Assembly: GCA_002205965.3 (NCBI GenBank) | Contig: NADL03000620.1 | Location: 1,860,001 to 1,924,000, forward strand | Reading direction: 5' to 3' | From: Kappaphycus alvarezii | Taxonomy: Eukaryota > Rhodophyta > Florideophyceae > Gigartinales > Solieriaceae | Length of the DNA: 64,000 nt | Shown here: piece after piece, positions 31,621 through 41,009 of the stretch | Layout of the letters: each line of letters opens with the position of its first letter | Numbering within the stretch: the stretch's first letter is position 1 | Notes under the pieces: generated by a model | Told to the model about the DNA's origin: nothing | The model's input: only the letters and a program-made list of their open reading frames with translations | Databases searched by the model: none | Program-made: the position numbers and the translations under genes

Positions 31621-32284
31621 ATGGGTCAAGAGATGTCCGCAGGTGAGCACAACGTGTCCAAGCGTCCGCCAGTGCCTATTTTACAGCCGTCGCAAATCGT
31701 CCTAGTGCCCCCCTCCAGAGCAGACCATGAAAATCGTGCCCACAACGCCAAACCACGAGCCCAGGTGCCAACCTCTCCGAAACTAGAAACTGTCGATCAT
31801 CCGCTTGCCCACCCCGACGTTATCGCCGTGAGGCCGGCGGTGAAACCAAAGCCCTACGTTGGAGTAGAGAATCTGTCTGACAGTGAGCAACTTGAGTTGG
31901 TGGAGGGTGAGGTTAGCGGGGATGTGGCAATTGTGATTAGTGAGGAGGTGGTGGATGAGGAAGAGAAGGGGTTTGACAAGGATGTGAAGGGGGGGATGAC
32001 AGGGAGGGGGGGAGGAAGATAATGAGGCTGTGAGGGAGGTGGTTGCAGAGATGATTGAACGAGTCGGGGACGACGAGAGTGAAGAGTCGAGGGAGAGAAT
32101 ATGGGTTTGGTATGGGTTTGGGTTCTTGTTGGGATTTGCGATGGGGCCTTTTGGCCTGTTGGGATTCGTGGTATTCGACGAATTGAGGAGGGATGAGAGG
32201 AAGGGGCGGTATTGGTTGGGTGGAGTCATAACAGCACTTGTGGTGCTGATTGGGGTCGGGATAATTTTGGCAGTAGTGCTTTAG
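31621..32284 (+). pseudogene. Acidic two-pass membrane protein, frameshifted in a G run
   Basis: ATG at 31621 (MGQEMSAGEHNVSKRPPVPI). The N-terminal 100 residues are polar and Pro-rich, followed by an acidic region ending at 32022. After a G run near 32000-32012 the next frame continues EEDNEAVREVVAEMIERVGD, then two hydrophobic spans, WYGFGFLLGFAMGPFGLLGF and GGVITALVVLIGVGIILAVV, separated by a charged loop (DELRRDERKGRYW). It ends at the stop at 32284, only a few residues after the second span. The topology suggests a tail-region membrane anchor with a cytosolic N-terminus. No family recognised. Confidence 0.6.
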
Positions 32285-33050
32285 GGATAAAAGGGGCATG
32301 GGGATTTGACGTATTAAAAAAGTTTATGTTTGAGCAAAACGGGTTTCAAGGGTCTTTGGATACTGTTTCGAACCTGATAGCCGTTGCCTGTGACGAGATA
32401 TTTCTAGGTGTTCCTGCCATAAGTGTTTAAAAGGGGGGAATGTGATCGCCGGATCAAAAGGGTAATTACTTGCGGGTGTTTGTGTCTTGCCTGACATGGC
32501 TAGAATCAACAGAATCAAAGCCAGAACAGATGGCCCGCTCGCTTGGTCGCATGAAAATCTTAGCTCCGCGTATGACGACTACACTAAAGGGACAGGGGCA
32601 TAGTCATCCCTCCAGAATTACCCAAGCAGCATTTGAGGGAGTTACCTCTCACACTCACTCACTCATCTTACCAGCTGAATCTTAACTTAGTAGCCGGTCG
32701 GTTTGTGTACACCTGTAGAGAGATGACAAATGATTGCCTCTTTTATCTTATCCTATTGTATCTTGTATCGCCGTACGTTTAAGTACTGTACAGGTCGTAA
32801 ATTTTTTTGTGGGAAAAGGAGCCCCGGCAATGATTTCGAATAACAGAAAAGTATAGGTACAACTTGGCAGAGTTTTGTTGGCGAAAGTACGCTCTCAGCG
32901 CGTAGGAATTCCGCTGAGACCATTCGCCACGGAGCGATCGATTGCATTTTTGAGCAGCCTGTCCTACTCTCACGTACACTGTCAATGCTTGGTCAAAACG
33001 AGAAAAGAGTACGCGCAAAAGGTAACTTACTAAAGTACATACCCTTTGCT
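32285..33050. other. Intergenic, nothing assigned
   Basis: Only short frames. Some sequence near 32330-32430 is protein-like (GFQGSLDTVSNLIAVACDEI) but runs for only about 40 codons. Confidence 0.35.
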
Positions 33051-33150
33051 CGTGGGCTGTACAGTACTGCAAAGTTAGGTGTACAGCCCGATCTAATCGC
33101 TAAAGATACCGTACAGCCTGTGGTACAGTATCCACAAAATACTGTAATAG
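33050..33150. repeat. GTAC-palindrome cluster
   Basis: Several GTACAG, CTGTAC and TACAGTA units within about 100 bases, just left of the hairpin at 33181 and the tRNA at 33322. Confidence 0.65.
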
Positions 33151-33180
33151 AAGAAACTTTACTTTATTGAGTATCAAAAT

Positions 33181-33215
33181 AATCGCCGTTGCTGCCGTAG
33201 ACGGGAACGGCGATT
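33181..33215 (+). other. Perfect 10-bp hairpin followed by a T run
   Basis: AATCGCCGTT (33181-33190) pairs perfectly with AACGGCGATT (33206-33215) around a 15-base loop, and TTTCTTTTTT follows on the plus strand. It has the shape of an intrinsic terminator or a small stem-loop RNA end. In a nuclear genome it could mark the 3' end of a pol III or other small transcript. It lies about 105 bases beyond the 3' end of the minus-strand tRNA, so it is unlikely to be part of it. Confidence 0.55.
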
Positions 33216-33321
33216 TCTTTTTTGGAATCGCAACGCAATGTTGAATACAGTAGGGTGAGAAGAATGGCTAGCTTTTGGAATAAATCCACACAAAAAATGC
33301 GGAGAAGTAAAACAATGCAGT

Positions 33322-33422
33322 AGCCACTTGCGAGGTTCTCAGATTTGATCTTGAACTCGCGACCTCAGGATTACTGATGTTGCATTATGAGACCTGCGCT
33401 CTGCCGACTGAGCTAATGTGAC
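33322..33422 (-). tRNA. tRNA-Met (CAU) with two 14-nt insertions (anticodon loop and T loop)
   Basis: Removing 33372-33385 and 33337-33350 leaves exactly 73 nt that fold as a cloverleaf. The acceptor GTCACAT pairs with AAGTGGC (six of seven, including one G-U). The D arm GCTC/GAGC has box A, TAGCTCAGTCGG. The anticodon stem CAGGT/TCCTG pairs four of five, with loop CTCATAA and anticodon CAU at 33387-33389. The variable loop is AGGTC. The T stem GCGAG/CTCGC is perfect, with loop TTCAAAC or TTCGAAC depending on the junction. The first insertion is at the normal 37/38 intron site and the second interrupts the T loop and box B. AAAA at 33309-33312 gives a minus-strand TTTT pol III terminator ten bases downstream. 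Discriminator U is unusual. Confidence 0.75.
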
Positions 33423-33496
33423 TGTGCCGCTGTGCGCTACTACTAAATGCAGAATATTGGACAAATATTTATTCCCTAAAAACTTGATTTTGACAC

Positions 33497-34710
33497 GTGG
33501 TACACGTGGACATTGACGCTCTGCAGAGGTCGTCTTACTCGGAGCTACACGGGATTGACCTCACAGACACTGCATGGGACCAAGTCACGCTACCGATCCG
33601 CCAGGGAGGTCAGGGATTTACCCTCATCTCCCCGTTCCTACACGGTTCGGTCGCAGCTAGTATCATCGACGCGGTTCCGGCACGTGAGAGATCGGCATCG
33701 TGCACCACGCAACGTTCAGCCGCCGTCTCCGGTCACCGATACCGGGGTGGCAGGGCGTTCCTGGTCCGACAAGCCTTGCCGCGAATCCGTGACTTTCTGC
33801 AATGTATCCCTGGGCGTTCGTACTCCGTCGACATTGGCCCCTTTGACCCATGCCTGCTTGCTGCCAAACCATCCAACCCCAACCTACCTAAATGGTGTGC
33901 AGCAGGAGGCACAGGCAAGGGTCCACTGGCACGACGACTCGTGGGCAACACACCCCAACCCGGCTAACCACAGCACCGACGAGGTTCGACACAGGATTCG
34001 TGGCCTGGCGTTCCGGAACAGCCCCGCTGCCGCATTTATCATCGCCCATCCCACAACCGCTACGGTGGTGTCCACGGCCCACTGGCAGACCATGCTCCGC
34101 CGGCATATCAGCCTCCCCGTATATTATGACTCGCGCCCGCTCACCTGCCCCCACTGCAACCAAACCATGGACGCACTCGGGACCACTCTGCGGACCTCTG
34201 CCCTGCCGGCTTTGGTCGCCCGCACCGCCGCAACCCACTCCTGGTCCGGCAACGATTATCCGCTCTGCGGACATTCTCGTTCAACCCACGCCACTGCCCT
34301 CTGGCCAACAGGTCCGTCTCATAGCCTGTCACTTCACCGTTGTCTCCCTTTTCATACAAAGCGTACGCACAAGGGCCACGAAAATGGCCGGCGGCGGCGC
34401 CGACATCGCCCACCGAGACAATGTCAAGGACCCGGAGCGCAAACTGGTATGCCGCATCCCGCCCCCTTTGGAAAATACTCTGCAGGAACCAAACTTCAAG
34501 TTTCAGCCCTGGCTTTCGATTGTTTGGGTGCCCCATCCCCCGCCTCTATTCTGTTCCTAGAAGAGGTCATCCCGCGCATCGCAGAGAAGTTTTACACAAA
34601 ACACAGGAGTGATCCGCAGGCATCTTTATCAGCGCATAAGTTGCACATTGTGGCCTTCTATTGCAATGTCGATTCTATCGCGAGCACCACTGCACGTGGG
34701 TGACGTGGAA
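33497..34710 (+). pseudogene. LINE-type RT C-terminus with zinc knuckle and nuclease-like module (copy A)
   Basis: Frame 1 (33497 on) reads VTLPIRQGGQGFTLISP, like the P-x-R-x-G-G-L-G block after the RT thumb in non-LTR elements. Frame 3 continues with EVRHRIRGLAFRNSPAAAFI and LTCPHCNQTMDALG, the C-x2-C start of a C-C-H-C knuckle. Another frame holds RSADILVQP, CHFTVVSLF and AHRDNVKDPERKL, which align with copy B at 40.1-40.9 kb. The D...(F)H-x-T-V-V pattern resembles the restriction-like endonuclease region of some LINEs, but the catalytic residues are inferred. Starts and joins are uncertain because every block is in a different frame. Confidence 0.65.
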
Positions 34711-34795
34711 TTTCCGGTTCTTCGCCATATGGTCAGGCCTGCAGTGTATACGATAGATACTCATTGAAGTTCAATTTCTCAAAGGTCGAGAGTGG

Positions 34796-34985
34796 ATGCT
34801 GTACGGTATGTGTACAGTCCAGTACAGTACTGTACAGTACGGTATACTACGGAAGTATGCACTGTACAGCATAGTGCACTGTACAGTTTGTACTGGTACA
34901 GTAATTGTATCCAATCACTTCCGTGATAACGGACGCTATACAGCGGAATCCATGATATGCAGTACTGTACAGCGTGCAGACAAAC
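34796..34985. repeat. Dense GTAC-palindrome cluster
   Basis: The most concentrated example in the window. It contains long runs of CAGTACAGTACTGTACAGTA type, then CTGTACAGCATAGTGCACTG and further units. Adjacent units form extended palindromes able to fold into hairpins. It sits just downstream of LINE-type copy A. Confidence 0.8.
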
Positions 34986-35411
34986 TTGTCGGTTCGTAGA
35001 TCGATGCCTTTTACTTCTCACTCCAGTGTTTGATTACGACGGCGTCGTTTTGTACTATTTTAGTTGCAGGACAGGCTGTCTTGGTTCCTTTGACAAGGCT
35101 TTGTTGCCCTCGCTTCCGACGCGTTTGACGCGCCTCTCAAGTCAAAACAATTTATTTTCCACAGGTGCAACACGCAAAGTCTTGAATAGCACTGTAACAA
35201 ACCTAAAACAATTAGGTATGAACAGGGTGGCTAAACTCTGCATGTTGTGGGGCAAGACATATTACAGACGCGGCGTGGACCCTCGAATAACTAAGCTGAT
35301 AAAGCCGAGTCTTCACTCCTCCCGTCGACATACCGCTGCAGGTTGCGACAGCGGCTGCGTATTCGTCGATTACTTCGACGTCGTCGCAGACGGCAGACCG
35401 CACACAGATGT

Positions 35412-35577
35412 GCGGTGAGAATGGCTGCAGCAGGCCGTATCTTTGTATGCCTGGCGGCGGATCCTTCGCCGAATATCAGCTTTCGTATGCAGCGTAGTGC
35501 TTGGGAACCGCTCCCATTCGTCTTCTTTCCAGAATAACCTTTGCTGCCGACTTGCACCAGGCTCGATAAAAATGCTG
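35412..35577 (+). repeat. Dispersed repeat R3, copy 2
   Basis: Partner of 25435-25620 (shared GGATCCTTCGCCGAATATC and TTTGCTGCCGAC). Minus-strand translation gives RKLIFGEGS here too. Confidence 0.7.
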
Positions 35578-35589
35578 CTGTGTGTATTA

Positions 35590-36300
35590 AGTCAAGTCAA
35601 GACAACCTCCATGATTGAGACGCATGCGAAATTGATATCCTGACGACTGTTCTGTGCGCCAGCGGCCGCCTTCGAACACCTTTGCCAATGAATTTCGGCG
35701 ACCATATGGTCTACAATTGCAACATCGATAATAGCGCGTTTCGTAATTCCAAGGTGGGCAGCGACACACTCTGAATACCATAGCTTACACTGTCACTATG
35801 AATCATGCGGAATTTTTGGGTTATTTTAATGCATGGAAGATGTGGTCGGTTGTATCTGTCGTGTTATCCGCCTCGTTGAGGTACTGTTGTAAAGTTGTAC
35901 AATCAACCTTAGTTGCCAACAGTAGATGTAGATGGACAAGGAAATAAAACTTTTACTCGAGGGATAAGGAGCGGAGAAGGGCCGACGCTGTGGCGTGAGC
36001 GGAACTACGGATTCGATAGAATCGGACGTAGTAAGACTTTTCGATGATGTCTTTTTAGGTCGGCGAAGGAGAGGCGGAGATCACAGATATGTAACATGCA
36101 AAGGTGTGCAACACTGCGTCCAAAAACGAAGTGCACCATCGAGCATTACAGTGTAAAGTGACAGTATCCACACCGCTGAGCGTTCTTGTCCAATGCTCTT
36201 CAACGCCGCACGAACGCTCTGCGAAAATGATTTCCTTGCGCTGAGCTGTATGAATAGGGTGCAAAACAGTGCAGTACAGTACAGTACAGTACGAAGGGCA
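35590..36300. other. Intergenic, nothing assigned
   Basis: Only short overlapping frames. A GTAC run (CAGTACAGTACAGTACAGTA) lies at 36271-36292. Confidence 0.4.
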
Positions 36301-36324
36301 TAGCTTTTATCATTGATTATTATG

Positions 36325-36495
36325 CTTGTGCAACACTGCAAAGTCACTACAGATCAAGTTTGAATCCGGTGACCAAATTCTGCGGATTGCGGGGCACGAT
36401 ATACCGTATTACAGACGCCGCACATGCAGACCAAATCGCTTAGTCAAGCTTCTGATGTACCCGTCTTGAATCCTCCCGTATAGCATCCGCTGAAG
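36325..36495 (+). repeat. Dispersed repeat R1, copy 2
   Basis: Partner of 24430-24600. In this copy it follows R3, whereas R1 precedes R3 near 25 kb, so the two loci are not simply collinear. Confidence 0.7.
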
Positions 36496-36514
36496 CTTTC
36501 TAGGACCCTGGATG

Positions 36515-36895
36515 ATGTACAGGACAGTACTGTACAATACAGTACATGCTGTAAAATTCTGGATTTGCTGTTACTGCCACTGCCCCTCTCTGTAGGTAGG
36601 GTTCTCGCTGCAGAGGCATCGACATTCCTGCTGGCACCTTTGTTGGACAGACTGTAACAAGCAGAATCATCATCTCTCAAGCCATTAATTCTAATGACCG
36701 CCTTTACTCAAATAGACATTCGCGTCTACGTAACCAGCAAATTTCCCAAAGCGCCCGCAAAACTCCTGGCTCACCACCTTGTCTACGCCGCGTAGACCAA
36801 AAAAAATTTCTACGTTTCCTGTACAGTACTGTACGTACAGAAGTACAGTACCGTACTGTGTTCTGCAACGGTATTGTACAGTACTGTACACCGTG
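36515..36895. repeat. GTAC-palindrome clusters upstream of the thioesterase locus
   Basis: Two groups, 36518-36550 and 36818-36890, with units such as CAGTACTGTACAATACAGTA and GTACTGTACACC. They lie within about 130 bases upstream of the ATG at 36941, which would fit a promoter-proximal element, but many other clusters have no gene next to them. Confidence 0.7.
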
Positions 36896-36940
36896 CTACC
36901 ATAACGACTGCAGGCCAAAGAATTTAAAGCCACTCGATCA

Positions 36941-37440
36941 ATGGAATTCACGCAGCATTCCGCTTCCCAACCAGACGACAATCCTGACCCTATCCCGCCC
37001 AATACCAGCGTTCCCGTGCTCCTTGACCACCCCTCCCCTCCCAATGTCACCCTCCCTCTTCCTCCTTCCCCTCCTCCTTTACTAATATCCACCCCCTCAA
37101 CCTCCCAACCCGCCCCAACCCTTCGCCGTCTCCAAGTCCAACTCGCGCAAGCCACCACCGCCCAAGCATGCCAACAACGTCGATCCGCCGCCATAGCCCG
37201 TACACAACAACGTCTCTCCGCAGCACGCGACTGTCGTTACAACGGCCTTCCCATGTGCATACTTTCCACTCCGCGATCAATGTCGTACACGCGATCAACT
37301 CACGCAACAAGTCGCAAATTGTACCGACGCTTGTGCAGTATTGATGCGTCACTTAGAGGAGGCTAAGGCATCTTGTGTTGTGATTGGATGGGATAGAGTG
37401 GTGGGAGGACAAGGTGCGCTAGGATTGATCTGCCGAAACA
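36941..37440 (+). CDS. Proline-rich and coiled-coil ORF upstream of the thioesterase-like gene
   Basis: ATG at 36941. The first about 60 residues are Pro/Ser/Thr-rich (VTLPLPPSPPPLLISTPSTS), followed by a Gln/Ala/Arg-rich helix (LRRLQVQLAQATTAQACQQR). The assigned frame ends at 37366. In another frame the helix-like sequence continues from about 37260 with FPLRDQCRTRDQLTQQVANC and AVLMRHLEEAKASC, ending at a TGA at 37446-37448, just where the thioesterase N-terminal frame opens. It may be the N-terminal part of the same gene split by indels, or a separate small gene. No homolog recognised. Confidence 0.4.
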
Positions 37441-38221
37441 GAGGTTGAGGGAATTGAGGGCGAGGAGGTGTCCGGAGGGACCGGGTGTTGGGGTGGAGGA
37501 GTTGGAACAAAGGTTGAGGCAGGAGGAGGAGAGGATCAGAGAGGAACTAGGCGTTGATGAATCGCCGTATGAAACGGTGGTGTTGGAGCCGGTGGGCGCC
37601 GTGGCTGATGCGGTAGTGATTTTCTTGCATGGTCTGGGTGGGAGTATTGAGGGTGTAAGGCCGTTGGTGGACGATTTGAGGCCATCTGATTCGCTCAAGA
37701 GGGTGCGGTTTATCATGGCTCAGGCGCCGGTGCAGAGGAATGACTTTCTGGGGGCGAGTGTACCCAGCTGGTTCAACATTTTGAACAATGAAATTGACGG
37801 CGAGATGGCGGTGGATGATATCATTCACCGCTGCGAATATTGACAAGGTGATGGAGATTCAGAGGAGGGTTATGGAATCGAGTCGAAGCGCATTGTTCTG
37901 TACGGGGTTTCTCAGGGCGCCGCTCGCGTTGACGGTTTATTTGAGGCATGTGACGGGCGGGGTGTTTTCGAGCGGATTTTTGCCGATTGTGGATACGTAT
38001 CCTGAGGCTCTGAACCCTGCGGCAGATGCTCCCGTCGATGGTGCATGGGACGGTTGATGAGACTGTGCCGTTGCTTGCAGCGCGACTGAGTAGGGATGCG
38101 TTGCTGGCGTTTGGAAGGATTTGTGTATCGTGAGTTTGAGGGAGAGGGCCACAATTTGGAAAGGGTGCTGCCAGAGGTGCAGGCAGCAGCATTGACGCTG
38201 ATTAATAAGGCGATTGGATGA
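37441..38221 (+). pseudogene. Acyl-protein thioesterase/carboxylesterase-like hydrolase, several frameshifts
   Basis: An alpha/beta-hydrolase of the APT/phospholipase-carboxylesterase family. The N-terminal helix LEQRLRQEEERIREELG leads to YETVVLEPVGAVADAVVIFL and the oxyanion motif HGLGG (about 37628). RFIMAQAPVQRN and SVPSWFNILNNE follow. After frame changes the nucleophile motif GVSQG is at 37904-37918, then LALTVYLRHVTGGVFSSGFL, HGTVDETVP with the acid Asp at 38056-38058, and GEGHNLERVL with His at 38150-38152. It ends with TGA at 38219-38221. All three catalytic residues survive, but at least four single-base shifts are needed. The family removes acyl groups from proteins or lysophospholipids. 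Confidence 0.8.
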
Positions 38222-38690
38222 GATCTGCCATTATGGATTTACTCTATTGCAGCGTAAATGTTATCTTTTTTTTAAAAAATACGGAATGTACTATTTGGAT
38301 GATCTTACAGTGTAAGCTAAATGCATTTACGTATTTCCGTGAGGGTCAATACTCGACCAGAAGTAGAACTGAGGCGCTTAGCGCCTACAATGTTGACCGT
38401 TACATCGTGAATTGGCCCCGCAGACCGAAACGTTACTGTAGAAAGAGCAAACGGTACGTAGGAGACGTACTGCACAATAAATCAGATTTTGCTTTTTGCT
38501 TTTGCGACTAAATTTTACATTTACTGTACGGTACTGTACTTGGTTCCTCCTCCTGAACGTAGCGTCAGTTGTGGATGCATAACGGGACTATGGCAGTACT
38601 GTGCTGTACGGTATAGTACAGTATACTCAGTACAGTATGAATTTCTTTAATTAGTGTACAGAATAGCATAGTTTTTTTATTTTATCAGAG
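38222..38690. repeat. Intergenic with GTAC cluster
   Basis: No gene seen. Units such as TACTGTACGGTACTGTACTT occur at 38522-38542, and TGTGCTGTACGGTATAGTAC with TACAGTATACTCAGTACAGT at 38599-38636. Confidence 0.6.
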
Positions 38691-38765
38691 TATTTGGTAG
38701 TCCCATTTAGAGCTCCGCCCACTGCAACGGCACAGTGTCATCAAAAACGTAAACTTCAATGTTGT
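38690..38765 (+). repeat. Dispersed repeat R2, copy 2
   Basis: Weak partner of 25330-25410 (shared CTCCGCCCAC and CACAGTGTCAT). Probably marks the end of a further LINE-like fragment. Confidence 0.45.
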
Positions 38766-39039
38766 CACGTAGCATCGTATGAGGGATTATGGGTTACTCA
38801 TGTTGAAACAAGACCCTCGCCATGGGCGGGCAGTGGAGGCACTGGACCGGATAGCAAAACTGAATCATTGCGACATTTGTGCATCGACGATAGAGTATTG
38901 ACGGGCAGAGTGGAATGAAATCTATTTAGCATGAGCGGTCAAGGACACGTCGAGACCGTCAAGAGGACGCCAAGCTCATCAAATGCGAGTGGACATGAAC
39001 GGACCGGTCGGCGTCTGTGGGGAAGCAAGAATGCGTCGC

Positions 39040-40117
39040 ATACCTCCGCTGAGACGCCTAAAGTTTCGAGGAGACAGCGGCATTCTCGACGGCATATCGG
39101 ATCGTGTTAGAGGCAATCGGATAGCCAACCATAATGCCGTATGCCGTGGGCTTCACAGGAGGCGAACCATTGGCGGGGGGACTGGTTTGGACCATGATGT
39201 CAGATCGGCGATCGGCGGTGTCAGCCAGCAGGAAGGGAACTTGTTCACATGCCATACCGGTGGAGTTGAAAATATGTGTGGTGAATAGATTTCGAATGGT
39301 GTTGTGTCGGCGCACAACGCCAAAGCCAGACGTACAAATCGAAGCGCGATCACCTTGGGGTCCATCGGGGCAACCGGGACCTTATCACTGGGGAGGTCAA
39401 CCTGTCGATGCAGCACAACTGACCACAAATCGCTTTGGGCCTTGCAGGTGGCGGAGGATGCGCAGTGCGGAAGGCAGAGGCGCTAGTGGAACGAAGGACA
39501 TTGCGGCAAGTGCCTCGGCGGATAGACGCTGCGCTGTGGTCGCTGTGGTCGCAGGGGTTGGGGTGGGCGTCCCAAAGGTCACCCTCCCAGGACGTGCGTG
39601 GCTCGCGGCTTGCAGCATTTGCACCAGGAGGGGTAAGGGATGCTTGGAATGCTCGACGAGTTTCTCGAGCTCGAAGGGGCCAAGGTTGCGGGGCGTCGAC
39701 CTCCAAGCCCGGGGCTAGAGGCATTCAGGAAAGAAGGCAACGCACACACGGAGGGGAGGGCGGTGATTGCGGCGATAGGTGACGGCGTAGGGAGGCCTGG
39801 GCCAGTGGCCTGATTCTTGTCAATGGCCATCAGGGTGGCGGCGTACGAAGCATGGATAACATTGGTGAGTGGTTGTAATCCATGCCCACCGAACCGGATG
39901 GGGAGTGACCTGAGAGCCAGCAGACGGTGTGAGTTGGGATGTGATTGAAACGAGCATACGTCTCTATCTGGAGGTTATCGAATTCGATCGCGAGCGGAAG
40001 TAATCGGGTCACTAGGCGGAAGATGCGTTGAACGCAGCAGACTGACGATGTGATACGTTTCAGGTGGAAGCGGGTGCGGGCATCGGAAATTGTGTCGATT
40101 CTGGCAAGACGATGCAT
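39040..40117 (-). pseudogene. LINE-type C-terminal module, minus strand (copy C)
   Basis: On the minus strand, MHRLARIDTISDARTRFHLK (from 40117) and later frames end with RRHNTIRNLFTTHIFNSTGM, then QVPFLLADTADRRSDIMVQT (about 39310-39190). The R-H-N-x-(I/L)-R-N segment and the R-x-(S/A)-D-I-x-V block match copy B (RHNALRNALAYHVL, LRPADILVHPP). A middle segment with SASAFRTAHPPP parallels STAAAFLFAHPTTA. The frame changes repeatedly. Its 5' end overlaps the start of copy B on the plus strand, so B and C are arranged head to head. Confidence 0.6.
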
Positions 40118-40960
40118 GGACAGCCTCCCCCATCCCGGATCAACACAGTGCCGACGAAATCAGACAACGGATGCGTGGCCTTGCCTTCCGACACAGCACC
40201 GCCGCTGCCTTCCTCTTCGCCCACCCAACCACTGCTACAAAGGTGTCGCGAGCCCACTGGACCGTCATGCTATCCCGTCACCTCGATTGCCGGTCTACAC
40301 CGACTCACTCCCGATAACCTGTCAGCACTGCAAGCGAAGCATGGAACCTCTCGGCGATCACGCGGCTGACCTCTGCCCTGCGGGTTTGGCCGCACACACC
40401 GTCACAACGCCCTCCGCAACGCGCTCGCGTACCATGTCCTCCGTGCCGCCGGGCTCGACTGTCAGTACGAAGTGCCTCTCCTCATCCCTGGTACAGAGCT
40501 TCGGCCCGCGGACATCCTTGTCCACCCTCCTGCCGATCCGAGCAACGAAGAGACACAGCCTGTCGCCTTTCACATTACCGTCGTCTCCCCGTTCAAAGCC
40601 GCCGCACGCACCAAGGCCACCTCGGCCGCTGGCAGTGCTGCTGCATTGGCGCACCGCGACAAGGTACGGGAACTGGAACGCAAGCTGTCGCGCCGCCCCC
40701 CTGCACCGTCTGACACCCCGACCTGTGCAGCGAACTCTACGTTTCAACCGATTGTGTTTGATTCTCTCGTGCGCCTGCCCCACAAACTGTTGTTTTACTT
40801 GAGGAGTTAATTCCGCGAATAGCGGGAGGTATAATACGAATGCAGGCGTGATACGCCGGCGTATGTATCAGCGCCTTATTGCATGATCTGGTCGTCTATC
40901 GCTATGGTTCTATCTGCTCGCGCACGCCGCTGCACGTGACCGACGTGGGCCATCCGGTTA
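40064..40960 (+). pseudogene. LINE-type C-terminal module with zinc knuckle and nuclease-like domain (copy B)
   Basis: The best-preserved copy. EIRQRMRGLAFRHSTAAAFL (about 40160-40215) is followed in another frame by DSLPITCQHCKRSMEPLGDH, a C-x2-C...G-D-H-A zinc knuckle. The frame from about 40390 to 40810 then reads THRHNALRNALAYHVLRAAG, ELRPADILVHPPADPSNEE, PVAFHITVVSPFKAAARTK, then GSAAALAHRDKVRELERKLS and FQPIVFDSLVRLP. This order (knuckle, R-H-N helix, P-A-D...F-x-I-T-V nuclease-like core) is typical of the tail of LINE-type RT proteins. The RT itself is not visible upstream. Sequence to about 41000 matches the 3' end of copy A. Confidence 0.75.
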
Positions 40961-41009
40961 GTTCCTACCCCTATAGTCGGATCCTGCAGTGGACACCGTA
41001 GTAACCATT

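Noticed and set aside
34796..34985. CRISPR-like array in the GTAC-rich region
   Set aside because: Repeats are short, variable and overlapping palindromes with no constant spacers, and no cas genes are present. The DNA is eukaryotic.
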